Assembly: GCF_001625305.1 (NCBI RefSeq) | Contig: NW_017804353.1 | Span: forward strand, 3,604,603 to 3,668,602 | Reading direction: 5' to 3' | Origin: Branchiostoma belcheri | Lineage: Eukaryota > Chordata > Leptocardii > Amphioxiformes > Branchiostomatidae | Length of the DNA: 64,000 nucleotides | Shown: piece by piece, positions 1 to 11,409 of the stretch | Layout: the number at the start of each line of letters is the position of its first letter | Numbering within the stretch: position 1 is the first letter of the stretch | The notes under the pieces: model-generated | Seen by the model: the letters and a program-made list of their open reading frames with translations, nothing else | Told to the model about the DNA's origin: nothing | Databases searched by the model: none | Position numbers and translations under genes: made by a program

Positions 1-23
1 GTGTATGTGTTTGAGTCAGACAG

Positions 24-3000
24 TGGTGGCTGGTACAAATACTGAGACTGCTGGGGTGTCACCTTGGAGAGAGTTGTGCTGCAGACATTGTCACCTACAA
101 CCTACAACATGCCCAGTCTCAACAACAGGTATCCTATACTACTGTAACTTAAATACATGTGCATCACTACATGTGTAGGATGTTGGAAATTTTGCAAACA
201 TGTCTGGAATTTCTTGTTTGAAAAGTTGTAAAACAGATTATTAGACCTGTTTAGCATTCATTTGAGTATAGCTATGGCCATTGGAGAGACACACTGTACT
301 CAGTTTAACCATATAGCAAAGAGCACTAAGGCTCTGTTCTCACTAGGATAATGTTGACCGGATCGTTAATCTATTTGGCTTAATCCAAACAATTTCATCT
401 TAGTGTGGAAAGGGCCTTAGATTTTTTCCGTGACTAAACTACTGCACCACCTGGTACAGCTGTGTCTGCTGCTGGAACTTAGAAACATAGATTCAATTCC
501 CCAATGATGTAATCACTTTCTGGCTTAACACAAGAGCTACATCAGCATATTTCCCCAACTTAACTACTGCACCACCACCTGTTACAGCTGTGTCTGCTGC
601 TGGAGCTGCTGGAAGGGTTCCAGTGCTGCCTGCCTGACGTGACAGGTGCAGCTGTCTGCAGGTGTATGGACTCACTACAGACAGGCACGCTCAACAACGC
701 ACAGGTGAGCTCAGGTGTACAAAGTATGAATTTTGGGTCAAATGTTCAGCTCTCCTCAGTATGACTGAAATCATTTGACATATCATATGTCCTACTTCTT
801 TTACTCAGATGTGTTTTTAGTGGTTATCTAAAGTATTGATTTGGTTTATGTTTATACAAGTGTCAAGACTATGAGGTTTCAAAACAATCATTGTAAAATG
901 CCAAATACAGATGCTGTTATCTTTCATGTGTTTTTCAGGCAAGAAGATTGTTGGCAAACATTGTTCACCTGTTGAAAAGTGACGACATGAGCAAGAGGCA
1001 TTTCAGGTAGATATTCTCCTTCATATCATGGACACTCTTTCTTTTATAATGTGTATAAAAAGTACTAAGTATACAAATGTACATTTAACTGTGTATGGTT
1101 CTTGGCTTCTATATATAGTATCTGATGTACAGTTGTGTAAAATGACATTTGAAAGTGTGTGCTTCTAGCTATTGTATGGTATCTTTTTTTGTCATAGCTT
1201 TTAGATTAGATTCATTATATCTTTCAATAATTTGTTCCTTGGTGATCTCATATCTGTGTATCTTGCAGGTGGCAACTGCAAGAGGCCATCCTGTTGCACC
1301 TGCAGCCCATGACATCACAGCTGGAACACAGCTGCCTCCAGGTGGCTGCCAAAGCCATGCAGATCCAGGCCATCGTGGGCTTACCTGCCAAACCCACCAC
1401 ACCTGCCCTCATCCACACCTGCCAGGCAGCTGTCAGGTGTTTCTTCAGGGTGCTGCATGATACAGGTGTGTAAAAATCCTAGAATTAGTAATACAATTAA
1501 CTTAAGGAAGGTTGTTCTGTGCTGTTGTTTGAAACTTCAATATATTCTTTTTTCATCTGTTCTTGGTTGTATGATCTTTTTTTCTTAGGATTTCTTTATT
1601 TATCTGTATGTATTTTGTAGGAATAAATAAACTATAGATTAAACAGTTACCGGTACTAAACCTGTCTTTTGTACATTACAATTGTTAAACTTTTTTGCAC
1701 TTAGGAGATAAAGTCTCATTGAAGGCGAAACTGTGGTTACCAAAATGCCTAAGCAACTGATGACACTGTCCTCAAATCACTTGCAGCCTTACTAATGCTC
1801 TGTAGTATAAAGTTGTTAATATGTATTCATCTATTGTCATACTACTGTTGTCATGATAATATGATGTTGTTGATGTGTTACAGACCTGGAAGAGAAGATA
1901 ACTGTAGTACAGTACTGTAAGGTGTACCTGTCACATCTGTGTGGTGTACAGCTGGGACAGACACTGGTGATACGCCATCTGGTACAGGGGGTACTGGACA
2001 AGGTGAGGGAACAACGGGAAGGCATTTGTAGGGGTGGTCATAATATAATCCTGAACTCTAAAGGACTGGTATACTTATCTGACATTTTTTTCATGACAGG
2101 GAAGAGGGGAAAAAGAAATGTTTTACACATACATTTACAATTGATATAAAAATAAAACATTTTACCAAGGAAATTGAAAAAATCCTTGGATACCATTACT
2201 CATTGTATCTGTTTTTTTTCTTTAAGGAAAATGCAATGTTATTTGGAGGGAATGTTGAAGGTAAGCCAAATACACTTTTATAACAACTTTCACGTTTTCC
2301 CATATTGCCTTTTCAATATGAAGAGGGATAATTGTAGAACATAATGCATGGACACCATGAATGCATTTCATAAGCCTGATAACATATTACATGTATGTAC
2401 AAGTCTCTAGTGGATACTACCTGAAACGTCTGACCGTTTCCAAAATCATATCCAGTTGCTTGAGTAACTGTTTTTTGGCATATCTTATTACCTAGATGTG
2501 TAATCTTCACGTATGATTTTTTTTGCGTGTAGATTTTTCAGATGCTGACAGTAGTGAGGGTCAGTCCTCCCTCCTGCAGCAGAACATCCAGCTGGGTCGC
2601 TCCAGCACACCCACAGTCTTCCATGCTGGAGTCATCGGCAAGGGCCTCAGGGCAAAGTCTGATGCCAGGCAGCTGCCAAGTGTAAGTGTCTCAGCCAGCA
2701 TATTTAGCTGTTCCACATCTTATATTCATAATATACACAATTGTTACTGTAACAGTATGTCTGTAAACTGGGTTATCTGGTTGTTATATCAGTTAATCTT
2801 TTAATTTACTATACATATACATGTATGTATGTCCCACAAATAGAATACTACACCACATGACAGGACAGTTAAATGAACATGTATGCCTGTATTTTACTAT
2901 ATGCTGATTATGTGTAGTATGCATTAGATGTACATGTATGATAGTTATTTGTAGTCTTTCAGTCTTGTATGTGATTTTATGTCCTTGTATTGAGTGGAAC

Positions 3001-5361
3001 CACAGAAAGAATTTTAATGGTGTAAGCCGAGAAGCTAATTGTGGCTCCTGAATGAGTCAATAACATCTAAGCTGTTTCTCCTGTCCAGGACCAGGTAACA
3101 GCGAGCTGCCAGGCTGTGTTAGATGTGTTGTACACCTGTACTCTCCACGAGCACCATCACGCCTCCATCCCCAAACACGAGGAAGACAGGATGGACTCCT
3201 CTGACTGTCGAGTGGAGAGGAGGAGAATATCATCATCAGGTTTGAGTTTGAGTTTATTTAGATCCACAATTGGCACTCGTTTTTTTTTTTTATTACAAAG
3301 ACTGGAGCTTGAACATTAACCTTCTTCCTGCTGCCTTACCCATAGTCAAAACAGAATTGGTAGTGAAACAGCTACATTAGTGTCCTCAATGTTAAGTAGG
3401 GATTTAGATTATGGAGATCTTTACACTAGGCATACATTCTTATCTATACCCATTGTCAAGTCAATATTTTTTTTTGGTGCAATTTTAGGCTCGAGAACTC
3501 TTGCATTGCTGGTGGTGGAACTGGTGTGTCCAGATGTCATCCAAGCCCCCACAGACTGGCCTGATGAGGAGTTCACCAAGTACACTGTAGAGAGGTACAT
3601 ATGTGGTCTTGTTTTCTGTGTCGAAGTATCTACTTCAACTTTTAGGGTATAGAGATTTTCCTGTGTGTTGGCTTTTTATGTACATGTAGACCTTGTACCT
3701 TTGTTGTGTTAATAAAAGTTATGTGCAAATTAAAAATATGTTCTCTGACGAAGACTTGTCTTTTTTATCTTTCTTTACAGAGATTTGCACATAACAAGAC
3801 AATTTAAGGAGCATCCAATACTTTGGGACATCTTGAAGATGATAGCAGAAGGCAAGAATATGTGATTATCTTCACGTGATGTAGATTTGCTTTCATGAAT
3901 TGAACATAATTATGAATGTGTATTCTATATTTGTACAGTCTTGTTACATTTGTTGATATTGTTTGTGTTGTGTTTTAGGGAGAACAGCCCTGTGCCACTG
4001 TGCAATATTGCTGAGTAGTGTAATATCCACACTGATCACCCACTGGGAGGGTTCACGCAGCAGTGTGACGGCTGATTCTCCATGGCACCTCCAGGCTTCC
4101 TGTAAGGCACTGGAGTGTATGGGAGAGGTGAGCAAGTACACAGTCATGTACCTTTGTGAAGCATGTGAAGTTTCTTGCGAAGTGAAGTTTCTGGTGTGGT
4201 CTTGCAGGGCTTGAAGAGTCAACCAGTGCAAAAAATTAATATAAGATTGCAGAAAAAATGAACAAGTTGCACCTTGACAAACTTTAAAAATACAGGATTG
4301 GAATTACTGGTATGAGGCACATATTTCAGAAAACAAAAACACTGGTGAAGTATTTTGAATAGTACTTTGCAAGTTACTAAATGTCACCATTCAACAGTAA
4401 ATGATGTAAGTGTAAAATGTCCAGATTTCTTGTGGTCAAGTAGTGTTACTAGCAACCTGTTAGAACCAGGCGTTGAAACTCAAAATGAGGACTTTGAATC
4501 ATAACCAGAATACCAAATGCTTGGCTTGTATTTTTGTGAATGTTGATTCATGTACAGATTATTATGTGTAAATATGAATACACATGGATATTATTTTTTG
4601 TCATCTTCCAGGCCCATCTCCTGCCTGCTCCATTAGGTTATATTTCAGAACTGTTCCACATCGTGACTCCTTACGAGGTGGCTCTCCTGCTCAGGGAGGT
4701 GTGGAAGTTTATGGTGGTAAGTGATTCTCAGTTCAATGTGTAATGATTTCATCATGTGACATTTTGCAAGGGTGCTACATGTATGTGTTGTGTTTAATAG
4801 TTTATCTTACCAAAAGAACCAATGCTGTGCATTGTATGTCTCTTGTTTTCATCTCATTTGAATGGATTTATGCTACATATGTTTTGCATGACATATTTGA
4901 TGAATTTTATCCAAACAGCTAGCTATTTTAGTAACAGAATACAGGATAATTAGTGCATGTTTTTTTGCAGGAAAATCCACCTTCACCAGAGCTATACAGT
5001 ATGAGGGATATCACAGGACGACCCATCAGATTCTTCAACCCAGGTAAGCACACTTAGTCAAAAGAAAAATTTGTCATAAGTAGCATTGCAAATTGAGTCA
5101 GAATCCAAATTGCTAGCCATTTTAGAACTTTATACATGCACTACTCTGACGATATCACAAAAATGTGATCTTGAACGGTACTTAAATTCATCTGCTACCA
5201 GAGATAGGATGACAATGTATATTAATTGTCTGCAATAACAATGTCATACTTTTAATTGAATTACAGACCTAGTAAGGAAGCACCTTGCAGTGGTACTTTC
5301 CATCCTCCACAGCAACATCCCAAAACTTGGTCACCTCTACTCCAGGTTCCAACTTCAGTAA
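24..5361 (+). CDS. INTS2: Integrator complex subunit 2-like, 3' part of gene
   Basis: The C-terminal 512 codons of an INTS2-like protein can be read through 14 exons: 24-128, 588-704, 939-1006, 1269-1465, 1884-2002, 2227-2260, 2533-2681, 3089-3239, 3489-3594, 3781-3851, 3979-4127, 4612-4716, 4971-5043 and 5267-5361. All splice phases agree and the reading ends in TAA. The 5' part lies outside the window. Recognition rests on the C-terminal pattern: a block reading SRTLALLVVELV, then WPDEEFTK, a WDILKMIA/GRTALCHC junction, and a final SILHSNIPKLG...RFQ tail, which match my memory of animal INTS2. INTS2 is a helical scaffold subunit of the nuclear Integrator complex, which cleaves nascent snRNAs and attenuates paused RNA polymerase II. 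No membrane segment or signal is visible in this part. The intron after 3851 has a GC donor instead of GT. The family call is not backed by a search. Confidence 0.72.
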
Positions 5362-5823
5362 CTATTCTCCAACATTGTAAAGATCACTGTAAATTGTAAA
5401 GGTTACAATATTACAATCTAAACAGGTTTACTAACATCACCACTGAGAGGACATTCATATGACTGTGTACATACATTGTACAAAGGGATACAGATGGATT
5501 ACAACATCTAAGTTGAACATGTACAGTACAATGTACATAACGTTATACAATGTCATACTATTGAACTTTTTTATCGGATTGATGGAGTTTAAAAACTTCT
5601 AGGACAAAGTGCTTGCAGATGGCACATGGCTCATGAAGCATGGTCTGTTGTAGAAAACATTGGTTGTACATCGTTAAAGTCATACAAAATTTACAGTGTT
5701 TCAATGTTCCAAAAAAATGAACTTATTGCATCTTCATGGTATAATCTAGTTTGAATATTAAATAATATTGTCTACAGTGACATTAAATGAATTGCCACAT
5801 TAAACATATTGTACATGTAATTA

Positions 5824-5829
5824 TTTATT
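5824..5829 (-). other. Candidate poly(A) signal of the TRIM-like gene
   Basis: TTTATT on the plus strand is AATAAA on the minus strand, 315 bases past the stop of the RING/B-box/NHL gene. It falls upstream of the INTS2 signal, implying overlapping convergent 3' UTRs. Confidence 0.4.
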
Positions 5830-5916
5830 TTCTTAACATACCAGTACATGATAGTGTACAATTGCTTAAACTGGCAATGAACTGGCAGAAATGACAAACA
5901 ATACTATAAAACTTGT

Positions 5917-5922
5917 AATAAA
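5917..5922 (+). other. Poly(A) signal of the INTS2-like gene
   Basis: This is an AATAAA hexamer about 555 bases after the TAA stop of the INTS2-like gene. The 3' UTR would run towards the convergent TRIM-like gene, whose own candidate signal lies at 5824-5829, so the two 3' ends probably overlap. Confidence 0.55.
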
Positions 5923-6143
5923 GCCTAACATGCAGAAGTGATACTGACTATCCAGAATTCTTTTTTATAATATTATCAAAAACAGGAAAAGAATTGCAGC
6001 ATATCCACCATCCTGATTTGCTGATTTTTACACTTTAAGCAGCTACAGAATATCCTATTATGTAAGCTGTAGTTTTACCATGTACTCTTTGACATCAACA
6101 GGAACCTAAACTTAGACTATGGCTCTGGCCATATTGGTTTCTA

Positions 6144-8042
6144 CTAGATTATCACACAGCAGGATTTGTTGCTTTCAGGCACATATTTTAAGATGAAAAT
6201 ACAGTTTTTGCCGACATCAGACACAATTAGACCCGTTGGTGTGCAGGTCACACAACTCGGGTTTCCCAACCCATCATCTCTATCTGCCATAACCTCCACA
6301 AAATTGCAGAACCTGTCAAAACACTGCAGCCTACCACTACCTTGGTCAGGCACCACGAAGCCATGGGTGTCAATGTACGTGCCTTGTCCGATGGGACCTT
6401 TGAACCTCCCACCCCCTTGGCCCCACCCACCCATCACATAAGCCAGACTGAAGTCTGGTTTGTAGAAGAGCAGTTGCTTGGTCATGTTATTGGGAACAGC
6501 GAAATGACCAGGCCCAACTGGCTGCTTTGAGGGGGCCTCACATTCGGTTGAGAGGCAAATTCTTGCAAAGGTATCTCCTTTCAGGTCAAACAGAACCAGA
6601 TCATTTTTGTCGATAACAGACACTATAATTCCCTGAGCCTGTTGTACGTATCATACAATGGAAGGCTCTTTGAGTTGCCCTTTGCCAAGAGTTTGAAGAA
6701 ACTTGCCCCTCTTCGTGAACAGTTTGACAACCTTCAGACCACTGTCTAGTACAGCCAGACGGTCTGTTGTAGGGTGGAGGGCAAAGCTGCATGGCTTGCT
6801 TCCTGTCTCCTCAGGAAGACTTACGGGAAAGCTTCTCTTGAATTTGCCTGTGAGCTCAAAGATTTGCATTCGGTGGTTGTTTTGGTCGAGAACAAAGAGA
6901 CCTTTGTCTGTGGCAATGACAGCCACAGGGTGATCAAATTCCCCCTCCTCACTTCCCTTATGCCCAAATCGAATGATCTGAATGGGTTTAGGATAGATAG
7001 AGCCTTTCTTTTTGTCAGAGCTGTATTCATACGAGGTTTCACTGTCATTAGCAAGAGCTATACTACTGCCACATTCAGTCACTTCCTCCTCTACATCACT
7101 GATTTTGCCATCCTCAGTTGTAACACTGCCCAAACTGTAAGAAGCATTGGGAGAAGCTGGGACAAAAGTTAGCATTGGTGCGAGTACCTTTTCCTCATCC
7201 TGACCTAGCACCCCAAGCTCTTTCAAGGCTTCTATGCATGACAGTATCTCTAGTGCATCTTTGTGTGTGGCAGCAGCTTCTGACAAATGTATAGTGTCAG
7301 CCAAAAGGGACCTATCCCTCTCAATACTAGACCTGTCATCAGAGAGCACAGATATGTTGTCCCTACACTGTTTCTCTATCTGTTTGATCAAAGCATCTCT
7401 CTGACTCTTCATGCTGTCTTCCAACCTCACAATGCTCTCAGTTGTGGCTTCAATCACATCTTGTATAACTGTCTGCATGTTGGTCTCAATGCTGGCCACT
7501 GCCTCTCTGATAAACTGAGGTTTCTCTCCTAGAGCTGTCAACTTCTTTTTGGCCTGACTCACTAGCTGAACTAACTCTTCCTCTTTGCCAGGCATTATGT
7601 CCTGCAGTCGTTTGGTCTTGTGCTCATTATGATCAGTGAAGAGGCAGTCTTCACATATCGGCACACCGTGGGTTTCGCAAAAATACCTCATCTCTTTACT
7701 AGGATGTACGGGGCACGTTCTGTCATCTTTAATACTACAGTCGGCAGTAGCCTCAGATTCAGGCATTATGTCAACAAGCCTTTGGGCACTGTCCACCAGG
7801 TTTCTAATGACAAAGTTTGTCCCAAAAGCCGAAACCCCCCCATGAGGGACGGAAACTTCCAGCCTACAAAGCGGACATGCAATACGTGACCTGTTACCTA
7901 CACAATCGTTCAGACAATCTTTACAGAATGTGTGGTGACATGGTAGACTCTTAGGGTCATTGTATGTGTTGAGACAAATGCTACATGTTATAATGCTGAT
8001 GTCTGCTGCGATGTAGTGCCTTTCTAGTGGACCTGCTGCCAT
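6144..8042 (-). CDS. TRIM-like RING, B-box, NHL-repeat protein with an in-frame TGA
   Basis: A single-exon reading frame of 633 codons including the stop. The start chosen is the ATG at 8042-8040, in an ACCATGG context; the open frame continues upstream to 8120. In order it shows a C3HC4 RING (CSICLN, CHHTFCKDC, CPLCR), a B-box (CPVH, YFCETH, CEDC, HNEH), a coiled-coil region around the AKKKL, MKSQRD and IEKQCR stretches, and C-terminal NHL-type beta-propeller repeats (IIRFGHKGSEEGEFDHP and later blades). This is the layout of TRIM2/3/32-type ubiquitin ligases, in which the RING recruits an E2 and the NHL propeller binds protein or RNA. The frame is interrupted by TGA at 6651-6653, after LKEPSIV, but stays open and NHL-like for 169 further codons. 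The last four residues are CVII, a CAAX-like prenylation signal. It may be a null allele, a young pseudogene, a recoded gene or an assembly error. Confidence 0.8.
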
Positions 8043-8129
8043 GGTGGTCTGGACTGTGGTGACTCTATGTGTGAGGTCTTCAAAACGGTGAGCTGTTGCT
8101 TCTCTCTCTCTTTTTCTCATTCAAACCTA

Positions 8130-9590
8130 AAAGTGCATGAGATTCTTGCTTACTCTTGGATGGTTAATTAACAGTTGTATTGCTGATTGATTGCTGATTG
8201 ATTGCTTGCAAATGAAATGAATGGTACATTGTAACGTACTAGATCATGTGCTTGTGTGGATAATCTGTGAATTGCAAACATGCAATATGCTATCATGACG
8301 GACTGTAACAGATACATGTACATGTATATGATAGACTTATCAAAAATGTTGATAAAATAATAGACCATTCATTTTTGCATGTCAGCACTTGATAATGAAA
8401 CCAACCTTCCGATCACCTGACATGGTAGGCTGTTCAATTTGACCCCGGGCCTTTGTTTGTGCTGTCAACAGAATATGAGTCCCTGGTGAAAATAAAAGAA
8501 GACCAAACTTGAGAATATAACCCTGGGATAGTAGGAGTTTGATAGGGACAATAGATAATTTGATCTCTTTTAGTTTGAGTACAATCATGCATTTCTTTTC
8601 TTGTTACATGACCTTCAATTTCACAACTTCAGGCCTGTATGTGAAGTGCTTTTGTGGCACACAATAGTATCTGGCAAGTCTTTTATCCCCAAATCAAGCA
8701 GTATGATGGTACTCACGTCTTGTCCGGTATTACAGTAATTGTACAAGTTTATAAACCAACTACAAGAACTAAGTCACTTCATCTTAGTGTTAAAATGCAA
8801 GGATTGAAAATAACAGTGTTACTTTATAGTTCCTGTGGACCTCCAAGTGCCCACAACTGTATGTTGCCAATATCTTCAGTCCTAAATGCTTACCTACAAA
8901 CTTGCTGCAACTTCAGGCCCACAGGAACAGCCTTGAACTTTCTCCCAATGGAGAAACTTTACAGTCTCCACTCTTCCTGCAACATTTCCACCATCAAAGT
9001 TTGACTGGTAGTCACGAGATTGACCCAGGGACTGAACTTAGAACCCACACTCTGGACTTTGTCCCCTTACATGGATTTTATCCATGCATTGGTCATGGGA
9101 ATATTTTTCTGTCAACATTTGGTTGCAATAGGTTTGTAAAACAAGGGTTACGTGTTACAATTGTTTAATGTTAAAACTGCGAATGTGACAATAAATTTTA
9201 TTGATTAATTTTGGTGAAAGTAACAAATGGTAGACCAGTAGCATGGAAAGTGCATTTTTATTGATCTCAAGCCATGTGTGACCCTGGGGCTTACTACACC
9301 TGTCACCGTCAGGTCCATGCCAGTATGTCCATGTTCATATGACTTAATAACAGTAACAGTTACTTTGTATTAAAAAAATAGCTAGCTGTGGGTGATAAGA
9401 ACGGTGTGATAAACATCTTTGTTAAAAGTCAGGACTGTAATCATATAAAAGTCCTTTGGAGTACATTGCCCTTCAACATTCAGTTTACTGTCATAGGGTT
9501 ATGGTACCTTGTAGTTAGGTTTGTCCTTAAATGTTGACTACCGGTACTTTTATATATATGTGTCATCAAGACTTAGTAATGTGTTTCAGC
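8130..9590. other. Intergenic stretch, no gene recognised
   Basis: AT-rich sequence between the 5' end of the TRIM-like gene and the 3' end of the first ROCO gene. Open frames here are short and have no recognisable motif. From about 9330 the sequence matches 26435 onwards, marking the downstream edge of the tandem duplication. Confidence 0.5.
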
Positions 9591-9631
9591 ACACAAAATA
9601 ATCCATGCAAAGTTGTATATAAAATATAATC

Positions 9632-9669
9632 TTTATTTACACCAAACATACAAAAATATAATCTTTATT
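9632..9669 (-). other. Twin poly(A) signals, ROCO gene copy 1
   Basis: Two minus-strand AATAAA hexamers (9632-9637 and 9664-9669) lie in a short duplicated block about 500 bases past the stop of copy 1. The same pair occurs at 26820-26825 and 26852-26857 after copy 2. Confidence 0.5.
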
Positions 9670-10165
9670 TACATCAAACGTACAAAAATATAATATTTTA
9701 AATTATTGACATCAAAGTTAACAGACAACTATAGAAAACTGTATGGACCTGAAGCAGGAAGAGGGTTAGATCTAGAGCTGCACTAGAGGTCTAGATGAAC
9801 AAGGTGGTTACTGTATGACTTATCTACAATTTGCCATGCAACACATTTCTGTATTTGTAACTTATCCATTTTACTTTCATTTGATTGCACATTTGGTTTG
9901 GTTACACAAGATTTGTTCAGTTGGAAAACATTTTACAGTCAAACTGTCATATTGTCTTCAACAAAAATATTCATTGCCACTTCCAACAGTTAAAATTTAT
10001 ATTATTTCATTTTCTTGTACATTGCAACATATGTGTGCTCACTGAGGAGAAAGAATGTTTCCAACCAATACAAAATCATAGATTTCAGATGGTCATTACA
10101 AAAGTTATCTCCTGTTGTTCAGCTCCCATGTTTCCTGACTCCAACTTACTAAGTACTATATAATT

Positions 10166-11409
10166 CTAAGAGGTATTTGTAATGCCACATGCCTGGAGGA
10201 AAATTTGGTGAGATTCCTCCCAATACTTGGAGTCCTGAAGTTGCTGTTTGAAACGGGCTGCTTTCTTAAACTCTTCATCATTCCGCCTGAGAGTGTCCAC
10301 GATTTTATCTGCCCACTTACATGCATCTTTGTCCAGGTCACTAACATTCACGCTTGTTTCCACAATCCTGTGCCTGAGGTCTGCGTCACATTTTCCTGTC
10401 TGGATCAAGTCGTTGATTAGGTCTGCAAGTCCTGATTGGCTTGAGATGAGGACAGGGATGCCTGCTGCCAGGGCCTCCAGTCCAACAAGTCCGAACGGCT
10501 CAGCCCGAGATGGCATCAGGACTAGATGGGCTGTCTTCATGTCATCACTGATCTCCTTCTGTGTGCCATAGGGAATCAGAGTTGGTTTGAGTCTGCCACT
10601 TTGCAAGTTGTCTTCTAGGATTCTCTGGCTTGTCTCAAAATCATCTTCACTGATGCCACGCACACGCATTCGGATACTAGTATTATATTTTGCTATCTCC
10701 TCTGCAGCTTTGCCTATCGCCAGTGCTGCCAAGTCGTGCCCTTTGAGTCGTTCAACATTTTTTACTCTCCCGATAAACAAGACAACTTTCTGTTCTCCTC
10801 CTGGCTTGACATGAGTGTTCTCAAATGTCTCGGAAGGCTTTGGGAGGAAGAGGTGATGTTTCTTTGGGTTCTTGTCTCCTTTGTACATGGTTTTGAAGTG
10901 GTCGTAGATTCGTTTACCCACAGAGAAAACAGCATCTGCAGCAGCAGCTACCTTGAGTATTTCCATTTCTTTTTCCCATGCTTTCAATGTTTTCTGTCCT
11001 CCCTTGTAGTGTTCTGTATCTTCAGGTATTGTATGGTTGAATGTGAAGAGCTTTGCTTGTGGATAGCGGCTGTTTTTTATATCCTCGGCTGCCTTGTCTG
11101 TGATACCAGAATGACCAACAATGTAGCCCACATCTTCAGGAAGGTTTGGGAATCTGATATGGTGGTCATACGTGAGCCAGTCTAAGGATGGTTTCCTTTT
11201 GTCTCCAGGTCGCACAAATGGACTGATGAGATGGACACCATCTTTTCTTGCTTCTTCCTGGTCTTCTGTTGTTGCCCATAGTACTGTGCAGTACACAACT
11301 GCTCCAAAACGTCTTAATAGTAGTGCCAGCTGTTGGTTGATGGTGGAAATCCCACCCTTGGAAGTGCCATACTCATCACTGACTAGCAGGACCGCACATC
11401 TTTGGCAGA
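10166..11409 (-). CDS. Last exon of ROCO copy 1: GT4-like glycosyltransferase domain
   Basis: This exon codes for 414 residues of a two-Rossmann (GT-B) glycosyltransferase. The N-terminal half has LLVSDEYGTSKGGIST, the glycine-rich donor-side loop typical of GT4/GT5. The C-terminal half has VVLFIGRVKNVERLKGHD, LVLMPSRAEPFGLVGLE (the E-x7-E motif of retaining GT4 enzymes) and AAGIPVL. It ends ACGITNTS and TAG. The acceptor is TACAG at about 11410, with one base carried from the OTU exon. The core motifs are intact, so it may be catalytically active. Its substrate cannot be told from sequence. Confidence 0.85.

Noticed and set aside
6601-6653. A frameshift or tiny intron explaining the two halves of the TRIM-like gene
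   Set aside because: Both halves are in the same frame (start positions differ by a multiple of three). The only GT-AG pair around the TGA would give an intron of about 18 bases, which is too short.
8168-9168. Several short open frames between the TRIM-like gene and ROCO copy 1
   Set aside because: They are AT-rich, overlap on opposite strands, and have no conserved motif or splice context.
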